Source: Streptomyces sp. MBT65
GTDB taxonomy: Bacteria > Actinomycetota > Actinomycetes > Streptomycetales > Streptomycetaceae
DNA: 56,150 nucleotides
Reading direction: 5' to 3'
Assembly: GCF_016612545.1 (NCBI RefSeq)
Contig: NZ_JAENRY010000015.1
Coordinates: 1-56,150 of the forward strand
Of this stretch, positions 26,170 to 35,538 are shown piece by piece (position 1 is the stretch's first letter; the number at the start of each line of letters is the position of its first letter). The notes beneath the pieces are model-generated. The model made no database searches and was not told the origin of the DNA. It saw only the letters and a program-made list of their open reading frames with translations. The position numbers and the translations under genes are program-made.

Positions 26170-27843
26170 ATGGATGCGGACGTCATCGTCGTCGGAGCCG
26201 GTCTGGCCGGGCTGGTCGCGGCCCATGAACTGACCAGTCAGGGACGCCGGGTCGCGCTCGTCGACCAGGAGAACGCGGCCAACCTCGGCGGCCAGGCGTT
26301 CTGGTCCTTCGGCGGGCTGTTCCTGGTCGACTCGCCGGAGCAGCGCCGCCTCGGCATCAAGGACTCCTTCGACCTGGCCTGGAGCGACTGGCAGGGCAGC
26401 GCCGGCTTCGACCGCGTCGACGACGAGGACGCGTGGGCGGTGCGCTGGGCGCGCGCCTACGTCGAGTTCGCGGCCGGCGAGAAGCGGCCCTGGCTGGAGA
26501 GCCACGGCATCAAGCTGCTGCCCACCGTCGGCTGGGCGGAGCGCGGCGACCTGCGCGCCCACGGACACGGCAACTCCGTCCCCCGCTTCCATGTCACCTG
26601 GGGCACCGGCACCGGAGTCGTCGAACCCTTCGTGGACTACGCCAGGCAGGCCGCCCGCGACGGACTCCTCACCTTCTACCACCGCCACCAGGTCGACGCG
26701 TTGGTGGTCGCCGAGGGCGAGGCGCGCGGCGTCCGCGGCACGGTCCTCGCCGAGGACAACGCCGCCCGGGGCGTCTCCTCCAGCCGCGAGGCGATCGGCG
26801 AGTTCGAACTCACCGCGCAGGCCGTCGTCGTCACCACCGGCGGCATCGGCGCCAACCACGACATCGTCCGCCGCTACTGGCCCGAGCGCCTGGGCACCCC
26901 GCCCGCCGAGATGGTCACCGGCGTCCCCGCCTACGTCGACGGCCGGATGCTCGACATCAGCGCGGAGGCGGGCGTACGCCTGGTCAACCGCGACCGCATG
27001 TGGCACTACACCGAGGGCCTGCAGAACTGGAACCCGGTCTGGCCCGGCCACGGCATCCGTATCCTGCCCGGCCCGTCCTCCCTGTGGTTCGACGCCCTCG
27101 GCCGCCGGCTGCCCGACCCCTGCCTGCCGGGCTACGACACCCTCAACACCCTCAAGTACCTGCGCACCACCGAGGACCTGGCGGAGCACGACCACTCCTG
27201 GTTCATCCTCACCCAGAAGATCATCGAGAAGGAGTTCGCGCTCTCGGGCTCCGAGCAGAACCCCGACATCACCGCCAAGGACAAGAAGGCGGTGCTGCGC
27301 GACCGGCTGCTCGGCAAGGGCGCGCCGGGTCCGGTGGACGCCTTCCTGCGCAAGGGCGCGGACTTCGTGACCGCCGGCAATCTGGAGCAACTGGTCGACA
27401 AGATGAACCAGTTGACCGACAAGCCGCTCCTCGACGCGGCCGTGGTGCGGCGCCAGATCGAGGCCCGCGACCTCCAGATGGCCAACCCCTACAGCAAGGA
27501 CTCCCAGATCCAGGGCATCCGCAACGCCCGCCGCTACATCGGCGACCGCCTCGGCCGGGTCGCGACCCCGCACCGCATCCTCGACCCGGCGGCCGGCCCC
27601 CTGATCGGCGTCAAGCTGCACGTCCTCACCCGCAAGACCCTCGGCGGCATCCAGACCGACCTCGACTCCCGCGCGCTGGCCGCCGACGGAAAGCCGATCG
27701 GCGGGCTCTACGCCGCGGGCGAGGTCGCCGGCTTCGGCGGCGGCGGAGTGCACGGCTACAACGCCCTCGAGGGCACCTTCCTCGGCGGCTGCCTCTTCTC
27801 GGGCCGCGCGGCCGGACGCGCGGCGGCCAAGCAGACGGCCTGA
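26170..27843 (+). CDS. FAD-binding dehydrogenase, KSTD/fumarate-reductase-like flavoprotein
   Basis: 557 residues from the ATG at 26170, which has GAGAAGGG 10 nt upstream; a TTG at 26134 overlapping the TetR stop is a weaker alternative. The N-terminal FAD motif is VIVVGAGLAGLVAAHEL with LVDQENAANLGGQAFWSFGG; the C-terminal FAD segment is GLYAAGEVAGFGGGGVHGYN with GTFLGGCLFSGRAAG. These fit the FAD_binding_2 superfamily that includes 3-ketosteroid delta-1-dehydrogenases and fumarate reductases, in the COG3573-like branch. It should carry out a flavin-dependent alkene/alkane redox step. It is probably the sole structural gene under the upstream TetR protein. Confidence 0.92.
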   Translation: MDADVIVVGAGLAGLVAAHELTSQGRRVALVDQENAANLGGQAFWSFGGLFLVDSPEQRRLGIKDSFDLAWSDWQGSAGFDRVDDEDAWAVRWARAYVEFAAGEKRPWLESHGIKLLPTVGWAERGDLRAHGHGNSVPRFHVTWGTGTGVVEPFVDYARQAARDGLLTFYHRHQVDALVVAEGEARGVRGTVLAEDNAARGVSSSREAIGEFELTAQAVVVTTGGIGANHDIVRRYWPERLGTPPAEMVTGVPAYVDGRMLDISAEAGVRLVNRDRMWHYTEGLQNWNPVWPGHGIRILPGPSSLWFDALGRRLPDPCLPGYDTLNTLKYLRTTEDLAEHDHSWFILTQKIIEKEFALSGSEQNPDITAKDKKAVLRDRLLGKGAPGPVDAFLRKGADFVTAGNLEQLVDKMNQLTDKPLLDAAVVRRQIEARDLQMANPYSKDSQIQGIRNARRYIGDRLGRVATPHRILDPAAGPLIGVKLHVLTRKTLGGIQTDLDSRALAADGKPIGGLYAAGEVAGFGGGGVHGYNALEGTFLGGCLFSGRAAGRAAAKQTA

Positions 27844-27854
27844 CGGTGACGGAC

Positions 27855-27892
27855 GGCCCGCCTCCTCACTTCACTACGACAGGAGGCGGGCC
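27855..27892. terminator. Strong bidirectional hairpin overlapping the DUF488 stop
   Basis: GGCCCGCCTCCT (27855-27866) and AGGAGGCGGGCC (27881-27892) form a perfect 12-bp stem with a 14-nt loop. The loop contains the DUF488 stop codon and the right arm is the last codons of that gene, so one element ends transcription from both convergent genes. Confidence 0.85.
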
Positions 27893-28221
27893 AGCACCGA
27901 GGCGTGACTCTCCTGCGGCGACCTGACCGCCGTGACCAGGGTCACCGGACCCATCCGGACCAAGTTCCGCAAGGTATGCAGGAGTTGAGCCGCCTCGGGA
28001 TCGGCGAGCTCGGCCTCGTAGCGGCTGCTGAACTCGTCGTAGGACCCCTCTCCCGCGTGGTACCAGCGGCGCAGTTCGGTCGACGGGGTCAGGGCCTTGG
28101 GCCACTCGTCCACCCGGGCCGCCTCCTTGGACAGGCCGCGCGGCCACAGCCGGTCGACCAGGACGCGCACACCGTCCTCGGGCTCGGGCGGATCGTAGAC
28201 ACGGCGCACTCGGACGGTCAC
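27874..28221 (-). CDS. DUF488 family protein
   Basis: 115 residues from a GTG at 28221 with GAGGGAG upstream. It has the COG3189/DUF488 features RVYDPPEPEDGVRVLVDRLW, WPRGLSKE, WHAG-like RRWYHAGEG and FSSRYEAEL, and a C-terminal VTLVTAVRSPQESHASVL. The family is widespread and uncharacterised, sometimes near stress or heme genes. The end of the coding region doubles as one arm of a terminator hairpin. Confidence 0.92.
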   Translation of the reverse strand: MTVRVRRVYDPPEPEDGVRVLVDRLWPRGLSKEAARVDEWPKALTPSTELRRWYHAGEGSYDEFSSRYEAELADPEAAQLLHTLRNLVRMGPVTLVTAVRSPQESHASVLARLLS

Positions 28222-28435
28222 GGGCGGGGCTCCCTCGGGTGGCGGTGATGCGGTGAGCCTACGTCGGGGCGGGCACGGGCACGGGGGCGGCGCGACCCGA
28301 CCTGGACAAGGGTGTCGAGCGACACGTCCCGAGGCGAAGTGGCGTGCACCTGCGGGCGACTGCACCGGCGCATGGGTAGTGTCCGCCCCGACGCACCGGG
28401 CCTGCGGTAACGCGGTCCGCGAAGGGAGGATCACC

Positions 28436-30406
28436 ATGACCGATCATGGGCACGGGGCCGCAGCGGACGAGGCGCCCGCGGCGGGGCCGCCACAGGCCCG
28501 TCCGGCGGGCGCGCGGGACGCGGTGCGGCTCGCGGTCGTGATCGGCGCGCTCGGCGTGGTCTTCGGGGACATCGGGACCAGCCCCATCTACACCCTCCAG
28601 ACCGTGTTCAGCCCGAGCGATCCGCACCCGGTCCCGGTCAGCACGCAGAACGTGTACGGGGTGGTGTCCCTCGTCTTCTGGTCCGTGATGGTCATCGTCA
28701 CGGTCACTTATGTACTGCTGGCGATGCGCGCCGACAACGAGGGCGAGGGCGGCATCATGGCGCTCATCACCCTGGTGGGGCGCTGGAGTTCGCAACGGGG
28801 GCGGCGGGCCGCCGTCGCGCTGACCGCGCTGGGCATCTTCGGCGCGTCGCTGTTCTTCGGCGACAGCATGATCACGCCGGCGATCTCGGTGCTGTCCGCG
28901 GTCGAGGGGCTCAAGGTCGTCGAGCCGTCGCTGGACGACGCGGTCGTGCCGATCACCGCGGTGATCATCGTGGTGCTGTTCGTGGTGCAGCGTCGGGGGA
29001 CCGCGGCGGTGGGCCGGATCTTCGGGCCGATCATGATCCTCTGGTTCGTCGCGATCGGCGCGTGCGGAGTCGTGGGCATCGCCGACCACCCGGCCATCCT
29101 CCGGGCGCTGTGGCCGAGTTACGCGCTGGGCTTCCTCTTCGGCCACATCGGCACCGCCTTCTTCGCGCTCGCCGCGGTGGTGCTCGCGGTCACCGGCGCG
29201 GAGGCCCTCTACGCGGACATGGGGCACTTCGGCCGCCGGGCCATCACCCGAGGCTGGCTGTTCCTCGTCTTCCCCGCCTGCGTCCTCAGCTACTTCGGCC
29301 AGGGCGCGCTGATCCTCGCCGACTCGTCCAACATCAGCAGCCCGTTCTTCCTGCTCGTACCCCACTGGGGACGGTGGCCGATGGTCCTGCTCGCCACGGC
29401 GGCCACCGTGATCGCCTCCCAGGCGGTCATCACGGGCGCCTACTCGGTCGCCTCCCAGGCCGCCCGGCTCGGCTATCTGCCGAGGCTGCGGATCGCGCAC
29501 ACCTCCGAGTCCACCATCGGCCAGATCTACGTCCCCTGGATCAACTGGCTGCTCATGGTCTCGGTCCTCACCCTGGTCTTCGCGTTCCGCAGCTCCGCGG
29601 CACTGGCCTTCGCGTTCGGCATGGCGGTCACCGGCACCATCACCATCACCACCCTGCTGTTCTTCTACGTCGCCCGCGCGAAATGGGGCACGCCCCTGTG
29701 GCTGATCGCCACCGGCGCGATCCTGCTGCTCACCGTCGACCTGCTGTTCGTGGCGGCCAACCTGACCAAGCTGGTCCACGGCGCGTGGCTGCCGCTGCTG
29801 ATCGGCATCACCGCGTTCACCGTCATGACGACCTGGCAGCGCGGCCGCGAGGTCGTCACCGCGGAACGGGCCGAGCACGAGGGCTCCCTCCGCGAGTTCG
29901 TCGACCAACTCCGCAGCGGGGAACGGCCGGTGCTCCAGGTGCCCGGCACCGCCGTGTTCCTCAACCGGGGCAAGCGGACGGCACCGCTGGCCATGCGGGC
30001 CAACGTGGAGCGCAACCACGTACGGCACGAGCAGGTCGTGATCCTCTCCATCGAGACCGAGACGGTGCCCCGCGTCCCGGCCGACCGGCGGATCGTCGTC
30101 GACGGCCTCGGCTACGCCGACGACGGGATCGTCCATGTCACCGCTCGCTTCGGCTACATGGAGACACCGGACGTGCCCGGCACGCTCGCTCTGCTCGACC
30201 CGGCCGACACCGAGGGGCCGTTGCTGCTCGACGACGCGTCCTACTTCCTGTCGACGATCGAACTCCGACGCGGCCAGGCACCCACGATGGCCCCCTGGCG
30301 CAAACGCCTGTTCATCGCCACCTCCCACATCACGGCCGACGCCGCCGAGCACTTCGGCCTGCCCCGCGACCGGACGATCATCATGGGCTGGCACATCGAG
30401 GTGTAG
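28436..30406 (+). CDS. kup: KUP/Trk-D-type potassium uptake transporter
   Basis: 656 residues, ATG at 28436 with GGGAGGA at 28424-28430. Twelve predicted membrane segments begin with RLAVVIGALGVVFGDIGTSPIYTLQ, the KUP signature, and include GIFGASLFFGDSMITPAISVLSAVEGL and FFALAAVVLAVTGAEALYADMGHFG. A cytoplasmic C-terminal domain of about 150 residues carries the usual PGTAVFLNRG segment. It imports K+ with protons. A short Ala/Pro-rich N-terminal tail precedes the first helix. Upstream, 214 bp separate it from the divergent DUF488 gene; no riboswitch was recognised there. Confidence 0.96.
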   Translation: MTDHGHGAAADEAPAAGPPQARPAGARDAVRLAVVIGALGVVFGDIGTSPIYTLQTVFSPSDPHPVPVSTQNVYGVVSLVFWSVMVIVTVTYVLLAMRADNEGEGGIMALITLVGRWSSQRGRRAAVALTALGIFGASLFFGDSMITPAISVLSAVEGLKVVEPSLDDAVVPITAVIIVVLFVVQRRGTAAVGRIFGPIMILWFVAIGACGVVGIADHPAILRALWPSYALGFLFGHIGTAFFALAAVVLAVTGAEALYADMGHFGRRAITRGWLFLVFPACVLSYFGQGALILADSSNISSPFFLLVPHWGRWPMVLLATAATVIASQAVITGAYSVASQAARLGYLPRLRIAHTSESTIGQIYVPWINWLLMVSVLTLVFAFRSSAALAFAFGMAVTGTITITTLLFFYVARAKWGTPLWLIATGAILLLTVDLLFVAANLTKLVHGAWLPLLIGITAFTVMTTWQRGREVVTAERAEHEGSLREFVDQLRSGERPVLQVPGTAVFLNRGKRTAPLAMRANVERNHVRHEQVVILSIETETVPRVPADRRIVVDGLGYADDGIVHVTARFGYMETPDVPGTLALLDPADTEGPLLLDDASYFLSTIELRRGQAPTMAPWRKRLFIATSHITADAAEHFGLPRDRTIIMGWHIEV

Positions 30407-30520
30407 TCGCGCGGTCACCCCCGAGATCGATCAGGACGCCGTCGAGACCCACGACCTGTTCCTGACGGACGCACCCCTGCCGGGCCAGGAGCACCGCTGA
30501 CCCCGCGCCCGTGCGAGCGC

Positions 30521-30540
30521 TCGCCGCTGACCTGCGGCGA
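30521..30540 (+). terminator. Hairpin downstream of kup
   Basis: TCGCCGC (30521-30527) and GCGGCGA (30534-30540), a perfect 7-bp stem with a 6-nt loop, preceded by the 12-bp palindrome GCGAGCGCTCGC. It lies between kup and the PPOX gene. Confidence 0.5.
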
Positions 30541-30575
30541 TGAAAATCTCGGAGGCCCCGCGCAGGTCGGCGGCA

Positions 30576-30581
30576 TAGGCT
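30576..30581 (+). promoter_or_regulatory. Candidate -10 box for leaderless PPOX gene
   Basis: TAGGCT ends 7 nt before the ATG at 30589. The nearest GGAGG is about 34 nt upstream, too far to serve as a ribosome site. No clear -35. Confidence 0.4.
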
Positions 30582-30588
30582 CGGACGC

Positions 30589-31248
30589 ATGACGACATCA
30601 CTTGCCGGCAGTGCGTTCGACTCGCTTCATCTCGATGCCGTACGTGACCAGGAGGCGTTGCGCCGGGTCTACGAACTCCCGCGTGACACGGCCTTGCGCA
30701 AGCAGATGACCGAACTCACCGAGCAGACCCGGCAGTTGATCGGATGCTCCTCGCTCGTCCTGGTCGCCAGCGCGGACGCCGAGGGCAACTGCGACGTCTC
30801 CCCGCGCGGCGGCCCCGCCGGTTTCGTGGCCGTCCTGGACGCACGGACGGTGGCGATACCGGACGCGACCGGCAACAAGCGTCTGGACACCCTCCAGAAC
30901 GTCGTGGCCACCGGACGGGCCGGGCTGCTGTTCGTCATCCCGGGACGGACCACGACACTCAGGGTGAACGGCAGGGCCGTGGTCTCCACCCGCCCCGACC
31001 TGCTCTCCCAGCTGACCGCCGTGGGCAAGCCGCCGGCCAGCGCACTGGTCGTGGGCATCGAGGAGGTCTACCCGCACTGCCCCAAGTCGCTGCTGCGCAG
31101 CGGGGCCTGGAAGCCGGAGCAGTGGCTGCCTGCGGACGCCCAGCCGACCTCGGCCGAGGTGACACTGGCCCAACTGCGGATGCCGGAACTGACGATCGCC
31201 GACATCGAGCAGACGGAAGCGGACTCGCTCAAGTACCGCTACGAGTAG
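30589..31248 (+). CDS. PPOX-type FMN flavoprotein, MSMEG_1061-like
   Basis: 219 residues. A split-barrel pyridoxamine-5'-phosphate-oxidase-like fold: SSLVLVASADAEGNCDVSPRG, FVAVLDARTVAIPDATGNKR, LLFVIPGRTTTLRVNGRAVV, and a C-terminal KSLLRSGAWKPEQW segment. Actinobacterial members of this group bind FMN or F420; this one resembles the MSMEG_1061 FMN subgroup, whose substrate is unknown. No Shine-Dalgarno near the start; probably leaderless. After this gene the sequence loses intact coding for 1.3 kb. Confidence 0.9.
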   Translation: MTTSLAGSAFDSLHLDAVRDQEALRRVYELPRDTALRKQMTELTEQTRQLIGCSSLVLVASADAEGNCDVSPRGGPAGFVAVLDARTVAIPDATGNKRLDTLQNVVATGRAGLLFVIPGRTTTLRVNGRAVVSTRPDLLSQLTAVGKPPASALVVGIEEVYPHCPKSLLRSGAWKPEQWLPADAQPTSAEVTLAQLRMPELTIADIEQTEADSLKYRYE

Positions 31249-31649
31249 CCGACCGGATCCCCTGGCCGGCACGTCCCGAGACCACTTCCTCGGCGCCGCC
31301 CTGCTGCGGGCGAGAGGCTTGCGGCCGAGACCGGGTACACGATGAGCGGCGGCCGGACCGCCGTGTCCCGGCTCCCGGACCGGCAGCCACCGCCGGTCCG
31401 CAACGGCGGCCACGACCCGAGGGTGCACCGCCGCCGACCTGCCCGTGCCCGCCCCGCGTCACCCGGGCGCGTCCCGCAACGGCCGTGCCTCCGCCGCCGT
31501 CACCGCCGCCCCGACCGACACACCGTGCAGAAGGCGCGCCAGCACCTCCGCTCCACGGCGGTGGCTTCGGGTTCGAGGAGGGCGCCACCGATCCGGCGCC
31601 GTATCCGACGCCTCCCGCCGTGCTCGCCGGAGTGCTCACCGACCTGACC
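31249..31649. other. Non-coding or decayed stretch
   Basis: Open frames exist here only because stop codons are rare at this GC content. Their translations are Arg/Pro/Ala-rich with no recognisable motif, ribosome site or codon-position pattern. It is probably the left part of the remnant zone that follows. Confidence 0.4.
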
Positions 31650-31982
31650 GTCCTGACGGCGAAGCAGACCGAGCCGACCCAACCGCCCACCAGCGCACCA
31701 CCCTTGACAGACCCCGGCGACGGCCCCGACCTCAAGAAGGGCGTCGCCTACCTCACCCATGCCGCCAACCTCCGTCAGGGCCAGTACTACACGGCCGGAC
31801 CCGGTACCTCCCGCGCCGACTTCGGCCTGACCATCGACGGCGCCTACGCGCTCGCGGCCACCGGCCTGAACAACGCCAAGCTGCGCGGCATCGTCGACTT
31901 CCTCGACCACGCCGGCAAGGGCGGCGAGGGCCGCACGGTCGACGACTGGACGGGTGCCGGCACCGCCTACGCTGCGGGCGGC
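31650..31982 (+). pseudogene. Remnant of a prenyltransferase/squalene-oxidase-repeat surface protein
   Basis: About 110 codons read in one frame with clear protein character: KKGVAYLTHAANLRQGQYYT, RADFGLTIDGAYALAATG, NNAKLRGIVDFLDH, then RTVDDWTGAGTAYAAGG. This matches the repeat text of secreted Streptomyces proteins annotated with prenyltransferase/squalene oxidase repeats (ADFGLTIDGALALAATG, then DWTGIGTSYASGG). No start codon with a ribosome site, signal peptide or further repeats are present, and similarity stops abruptly at 31982. Family identification is from memory of related sequences. Confidence 0.6.
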
Positions 31983-32104
31983 CCGTCAGGCTCAAGGACG
32001 AGGACGATCTCCTGCTCGAACAGGCCGCTGTCCCGGGCGTGTTCGGCACGCGTGGAGGACATCAGCGCATATCTGTCCTGGTCGTGCCTGCTGATCGAGC
32101 GGGA
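31983..32104 (-). pseudogene. Remnant of a thiolase (acetyl-CoA acetyltransferase)
   Basis: On the minus strand about 40 codons read SISRHDQDRYALMSSTRAEH followed by ARDSGLFEQEIVLVLEPDG. This closely fits the internal thiolase segment SREEQDxFALRSxxRAxxA..G.F..EIVPV. Nothing before or after resembles the rest of a 390-residue thiolase, so it is an isolated fragment butted against two unrelated remnants. Confidence 0.55.
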
Positions 32105-32114
32105 GGCGGCCAGA

Positions 32115-32290
32115 TGCTCAGGACACCGGAGTCGAAGGCCGAGGTCGGGTCGTGCGCGAAGGCGACGGTGACGCGGTGGTCGCCGCGCAGCAGCGCCGGG
32201 AGCGCCTCGAGGACACGGACGGTCGAGGTGACCGTACGCGCGGCCACCACGAGGGTTCGTTCGCCGTGAATGGTGTTCCACCGATGGGCG
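32115..32290 (-). pseudogene. 5' remnant of a conserved Streptomyces gene (WNTIHGERTLVVAARTVTS family)
   Basis: The minus strand reads HRWNTIHGERTLVVAARTVT, STVRVLEALPALLRGDHRVT and VAFAHDPTSAFDSGVL. This is the N-terminal segment of a family often annotated in Streptomyces as a translation-initiation-factor-2-like or glycosyltransferase-like protein. The similarity ends abruptly near 32115, after about 55 residues, at the border with the thiolase remnant. The family name is recalled and uncertain; the truncation is inferred from the loss of coding character. Confidence 0.5.
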
Positions 32291-32611
32291 TCGCGCCCCA
32301 CCGGCACACGCAGTGGTGCCCTACCGGTCATGGCATCGCCCCTCGGCCAACTGCCCGACGCCGATCAGCCGGCTTGCGGGAACGGTCGTCTATCGCACCT
32401 CGAGCCGCGTTTCCACCCTTCGCCTCGGGACGGGATCGTTGGTCGTGAACGCCTACAAGTCAACTACGGCGACGGCCCGGAGCGAACAGGGGACCGAACG
32501 GGTGCCGGCGTCTCCGCCCGACAAGTTTGCTTTAACAAGAGGGATTCCGAGGGAGCGCGCGGCCTAGTCTCTGAGTCGGATGATCACCCCCCTCACCCAG
32601 TAGGAGCGCAT
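32291..32611. other. Intergenic region before the M1 peptidase
   Basis: No gene seen. Compared with its surroundings there is an A/T-richer patch at about 32520-32545 (TTTGCTTTAACAAGAGGG) and TAGTCT at 32565-32570, which may belong to the promoter of the peptidase gene. No repeat or operator was recognised. Confidence 0.4.
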
Positions 32612-34030
32612 GTGACGCACCTCCGGCAGCAGTCCACAAGACGCAGCGCCGTCGTCGCCACCGTCCCCGTCGCCCTCGCGGCCCTGCTCGCGGCCGCCAC
32701 CCCCGCCGGCGCCACGACGATCGGCTCGGCCGGCGCGGGCGACCCGTACTTCCCGCTCTCCGGGAACGGCGGCTACCACGTGGCCCACTACGACCTGACG
32801 CTCCGCTACGACCCGACGAGCCGCCACCTCGACGGCAAGGCGGTTCTCACCGCCCGGGCCACCGAGAAGCTCACCCGCTTCGACCTCGACTTCAAGGGCC
32901 TCAAGGTCACCGGCCTCACCGTCGACCGCGCCAAGGCGGACTTCCGCCGCGACGGCCAGGAACTCGTCGTCACCCCGCGCCACGCCGTGCGCAAGGGCCA
33001 GCGGTTCCAGGTCACCGTCACCTACAACGGCGTCCCGAAGCAGGTCACCGACCCGGACGGCTCGGCGGACGGCTGGATCGCCACCGACGACGGCGCCTTC
33101 GTGGCCGGCGAACCGCAGGGCGCGATGACCTGGTTCCCGGCGAACAGCCACCCCAAGGACAAGTCGTCGTACGACTTCACGATCACGGTCCCGCAGGGTC
33201 GCACCGCGGTCGCGAACGGCGTTCTCCTCGGGCAGAAGACGGTTCACGGGAAGACCACGTTCCGCTGGCACGCGCCGGAGCCGATGGCCGCCTACCTCGC
33301 CACCGCGACGGTCGGCAAGTTCAAGGTCGAGCAGTACACCACCAAGGACGGCATCAAGGTGTACAACGCCGTCGACCCCCGTGAGGCCACCGCCGCCGCG
33401 CCCGTGCTGAAGAAGCTGCCTTCCGTCCTGGAGTGGGAGAGCAAGCTGTTCGGCCCGTACCCGTTCCGCTCGGCCGGGTCGATCGTCGACCACGCCCCGG
33501 ACGTCGGGTACGCGCTGGAGACGCAGGGGCGGCCGCTCTACGACTCGGCGCCCGACCTCAGCACCCTCGTGCACGAGAACGCCCACCAGTGGTTCGGGGA
33601 CTCCGTGTCGCTGACCTCCTGGAAGGACATCTGGCTCAACGAGGGCTTCGCGACCTACGCGGAGTGGCTCTACAGCGAGCAGCACGGCGGCAAGACCGCC
33701 CAGCAGACCTTCGACGCGCTGTACGCCCGCAAGGCGACCGACGACCTGTGGGCGTTCCCGCCCGGCGACCCGGGCAGCGGCGCCAACATCTTCGGCACGC
33801 CCGTGTACGCGCGCGGGGCGATGGCCCTGCACGAACTGCGCCTGGCCGTGGGCGACAAGACCTTCTTCACGATCCTGCGCGCCTGGGCGAGCGGGCACCG
33901 CCACGGGCACGGGACGACCGCACAGTTCATCAGCCTTGCGGAGCGGAAAGCGGGGCAGGAGGCCGTGAAGAAGGTGGACGTCCTGTTCCACGTCTGGCTC
34001 TACACGAAAGGCAAGCCGACTCTGCCGTAG
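32612..34030 (+). CDS. Secreted M1-family metallopeptidase
   Basis: 472 residues from a GTG at 32612 with AGGAG at 32602-32606. A Sec signal peptide ends near TPAGAT. The M1 N-terminal saddle (HYDLTLRYDPTSRHLDGKA) is followed by the exopeptidase-like region GYALETQGRPLY, which replaces the classical GAMEN motif as in other actinobacterial M1 enzymes. The zinc site is HENAH with the third ligand Glu in IWLNEGFATYAEW. The protein is shorter than cytosolic PepN and lacks its C-terminal helical domain. It should trim peptides outside the cell. Confidence 0.94.
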   Translation: MTHLRQQSTRRSAVVATVPVALAALLAAATPAGATTIGSAGAGDPYFPLSGNGGYHVAHYDLTLRYDPTSRHLDGKAVLTARATEKLTRFDLDFKGLKVTGLTVDRAKADFRRDGQELVVTPRHAVRKGQRFQVTVTYNGVPKQVTDPDGSADGWIATDDGAFVAGEPQGAMTWFPANSHPKDKSSYDFTITVPQGRTAVANGVLLGQKTVHGKTTFRWHAPEPMAAYLATATVGKFKVEQYTTKDGIKVYNAVDPREATAAAPVLKKLPSVLEWESKLFGPYPFRSAGSIVDHAPDVGYALETQGRPLYDSAPDLSTLVHENAHQWFGDSVSLTSWKDIWLNEGFATYAEWLYSEQHGGKTAQQTFDALYARKATDDLWAFPPGDPGSGANIFGTPVYARGAMALHELRLAVGDKTFFTILRAWASGHRHGHGTTAQFISLAERKAGQEAVKKVDVLFHVWLYTKGKPTLP

Positions 34031-34071
34031 GAGCTGACGAGTTCCTCACATGTGTCGGTCATCGTCGACTC

Positions 34072-34821
34072 ATGATCACTCGTATGTCCCCGGTCGCACT
34101 CGTCGCCGCATCCCTGTTCCTCACGGGCTGCGGCGGCGGTGCGGTGGCGGCCACGGACCACACGTCCGATCCCGTCCCCGCTCCCGCGTCCTCGTCTCCC
34201 TCGCCCTCGTCGGCGGTGTCCGCCGAGGCGGCGCCTCGCCAACTCCCGGGCGTGGGCCCCAAGATGCTGGCTCGAATACCGGCCGCCAGCGAGCAGGTCG
34301 TCCTGGTGACCGGCCGGGCCGCGAACTCCCCCCTCGCCACCCTCGCCCTGTACGAGCGCACCGACGACGGCTGGCAGCGGACCGCGAGCTGGTCCGCGCA
34401 CAACGCGCTCAAGGGCTGGTCGGACCACCACATGGCCGGTGATCTGCGCTCACCGATCGGTGTCTACTCGCTCACGGACGCGGGCGGGCTGCTCAAGGAC
34501 CCCGGCACCAAGCTGTCGTACGACCACGGGTCGGGCTTCGTCTCGCCCGGCACCGGCTTCGAGGGCGAACCCCTCGCCGGGTCCTTCGACTATGTGATCG
34601 CCATCAACTACAACCGGCAGCCCGGCACTTCACCCCTCGACTGGACCCGCCCCCTCGGTTCCTCGCGCGGGGGCGGCATCTGGATCCACGTCGACCACGG
34701 CGGCCCCACCCACGGCTGCGTCAGCATCGCGGAGGGCCACATGAAGGAACTCCTGCGCACCCTCGACCCGGCCCGGCACCCCGTGATTGTCATGGGCGAC
34801 GCCGCCGCCCTCGGCCACTGA
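34072..34821 (+). CDS. L,D-transpeptidase (YkuD) lipoprotein
   Basis: 249 residues. The N-terminus has a lipobox LFLTGC, so the mature protein is a membrane-anchored lipoprotein, followed by a Ser/Pro/Ala-rich linker. The YkuD domain has the catalytic motif IHVDHGGPTHGCVSI with the His and the nucleophilic Cys. Such enzymes make 3-3 cross-links in peptidoglycan or attach proteins to it; the SHGC-type motif also occurs in hydrolases of this fold. No Shine-Dalgarno is visible before the ATG at 34072; an ATG at 34084 is an alternative. It directly precedes a two-component system that could monitor the cell wall. Confidence 0.88.
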   Translation: MITRMSPVALVAASLFLTGCGGGAVAATDHTSDPVPAPASSSPSPSSAVSAEAAPRQLPGVGPKMLARIPAASEQVVLVTGRAANSPLATLALYERTDDGWQRTASWSAHNALKGWSDHHMAGDLRSPIGVYSLTDAGGLLKDPGTKLSYDHGSGFVSPGTGFEGEPLAGSFDYVIAINYNRQPGTSPLDWTRPLGSSRGGGIWIHVDHGGPTHGCVSIAEGHMKELLRTLDPARHPVIVMGDAAALGH

Positions 34822-34826
34822 CCGCC

Positions 34827-34832
34827 TAGGAT
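34827..34832 (+). promoter_or_regulatory. Candidate -10 box for leaderless response regulator gene
   Basis: TAGGAT ends 7 nt before the GTG at 34840, so transcription would begin at the start codon. No Shine-Dalgarno is present between the L,D-transpeptidase stop and this start. Confidence 0.5.
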
Positions 34833-34839
34833 CCGCCAG

Positions 34840-35534
<695 letters not shown>

Positions 35535-35538
<4 letters not shown>

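Noticed and set aside
28222..28435. c-di-AMP (ydaO-type) riboswitch before kup
   Set aside because: Considered because such switches can control potassium transporters, but no recognisable core motif or terminator was seen in the 214-bp leader.
31229..31735. 168-codon minus-strand frame near the remnant zone
   Set aside because: Gly/Arg/Ser-rich with no motif or ribosome site; it overlaps plus-strand remnant coding.
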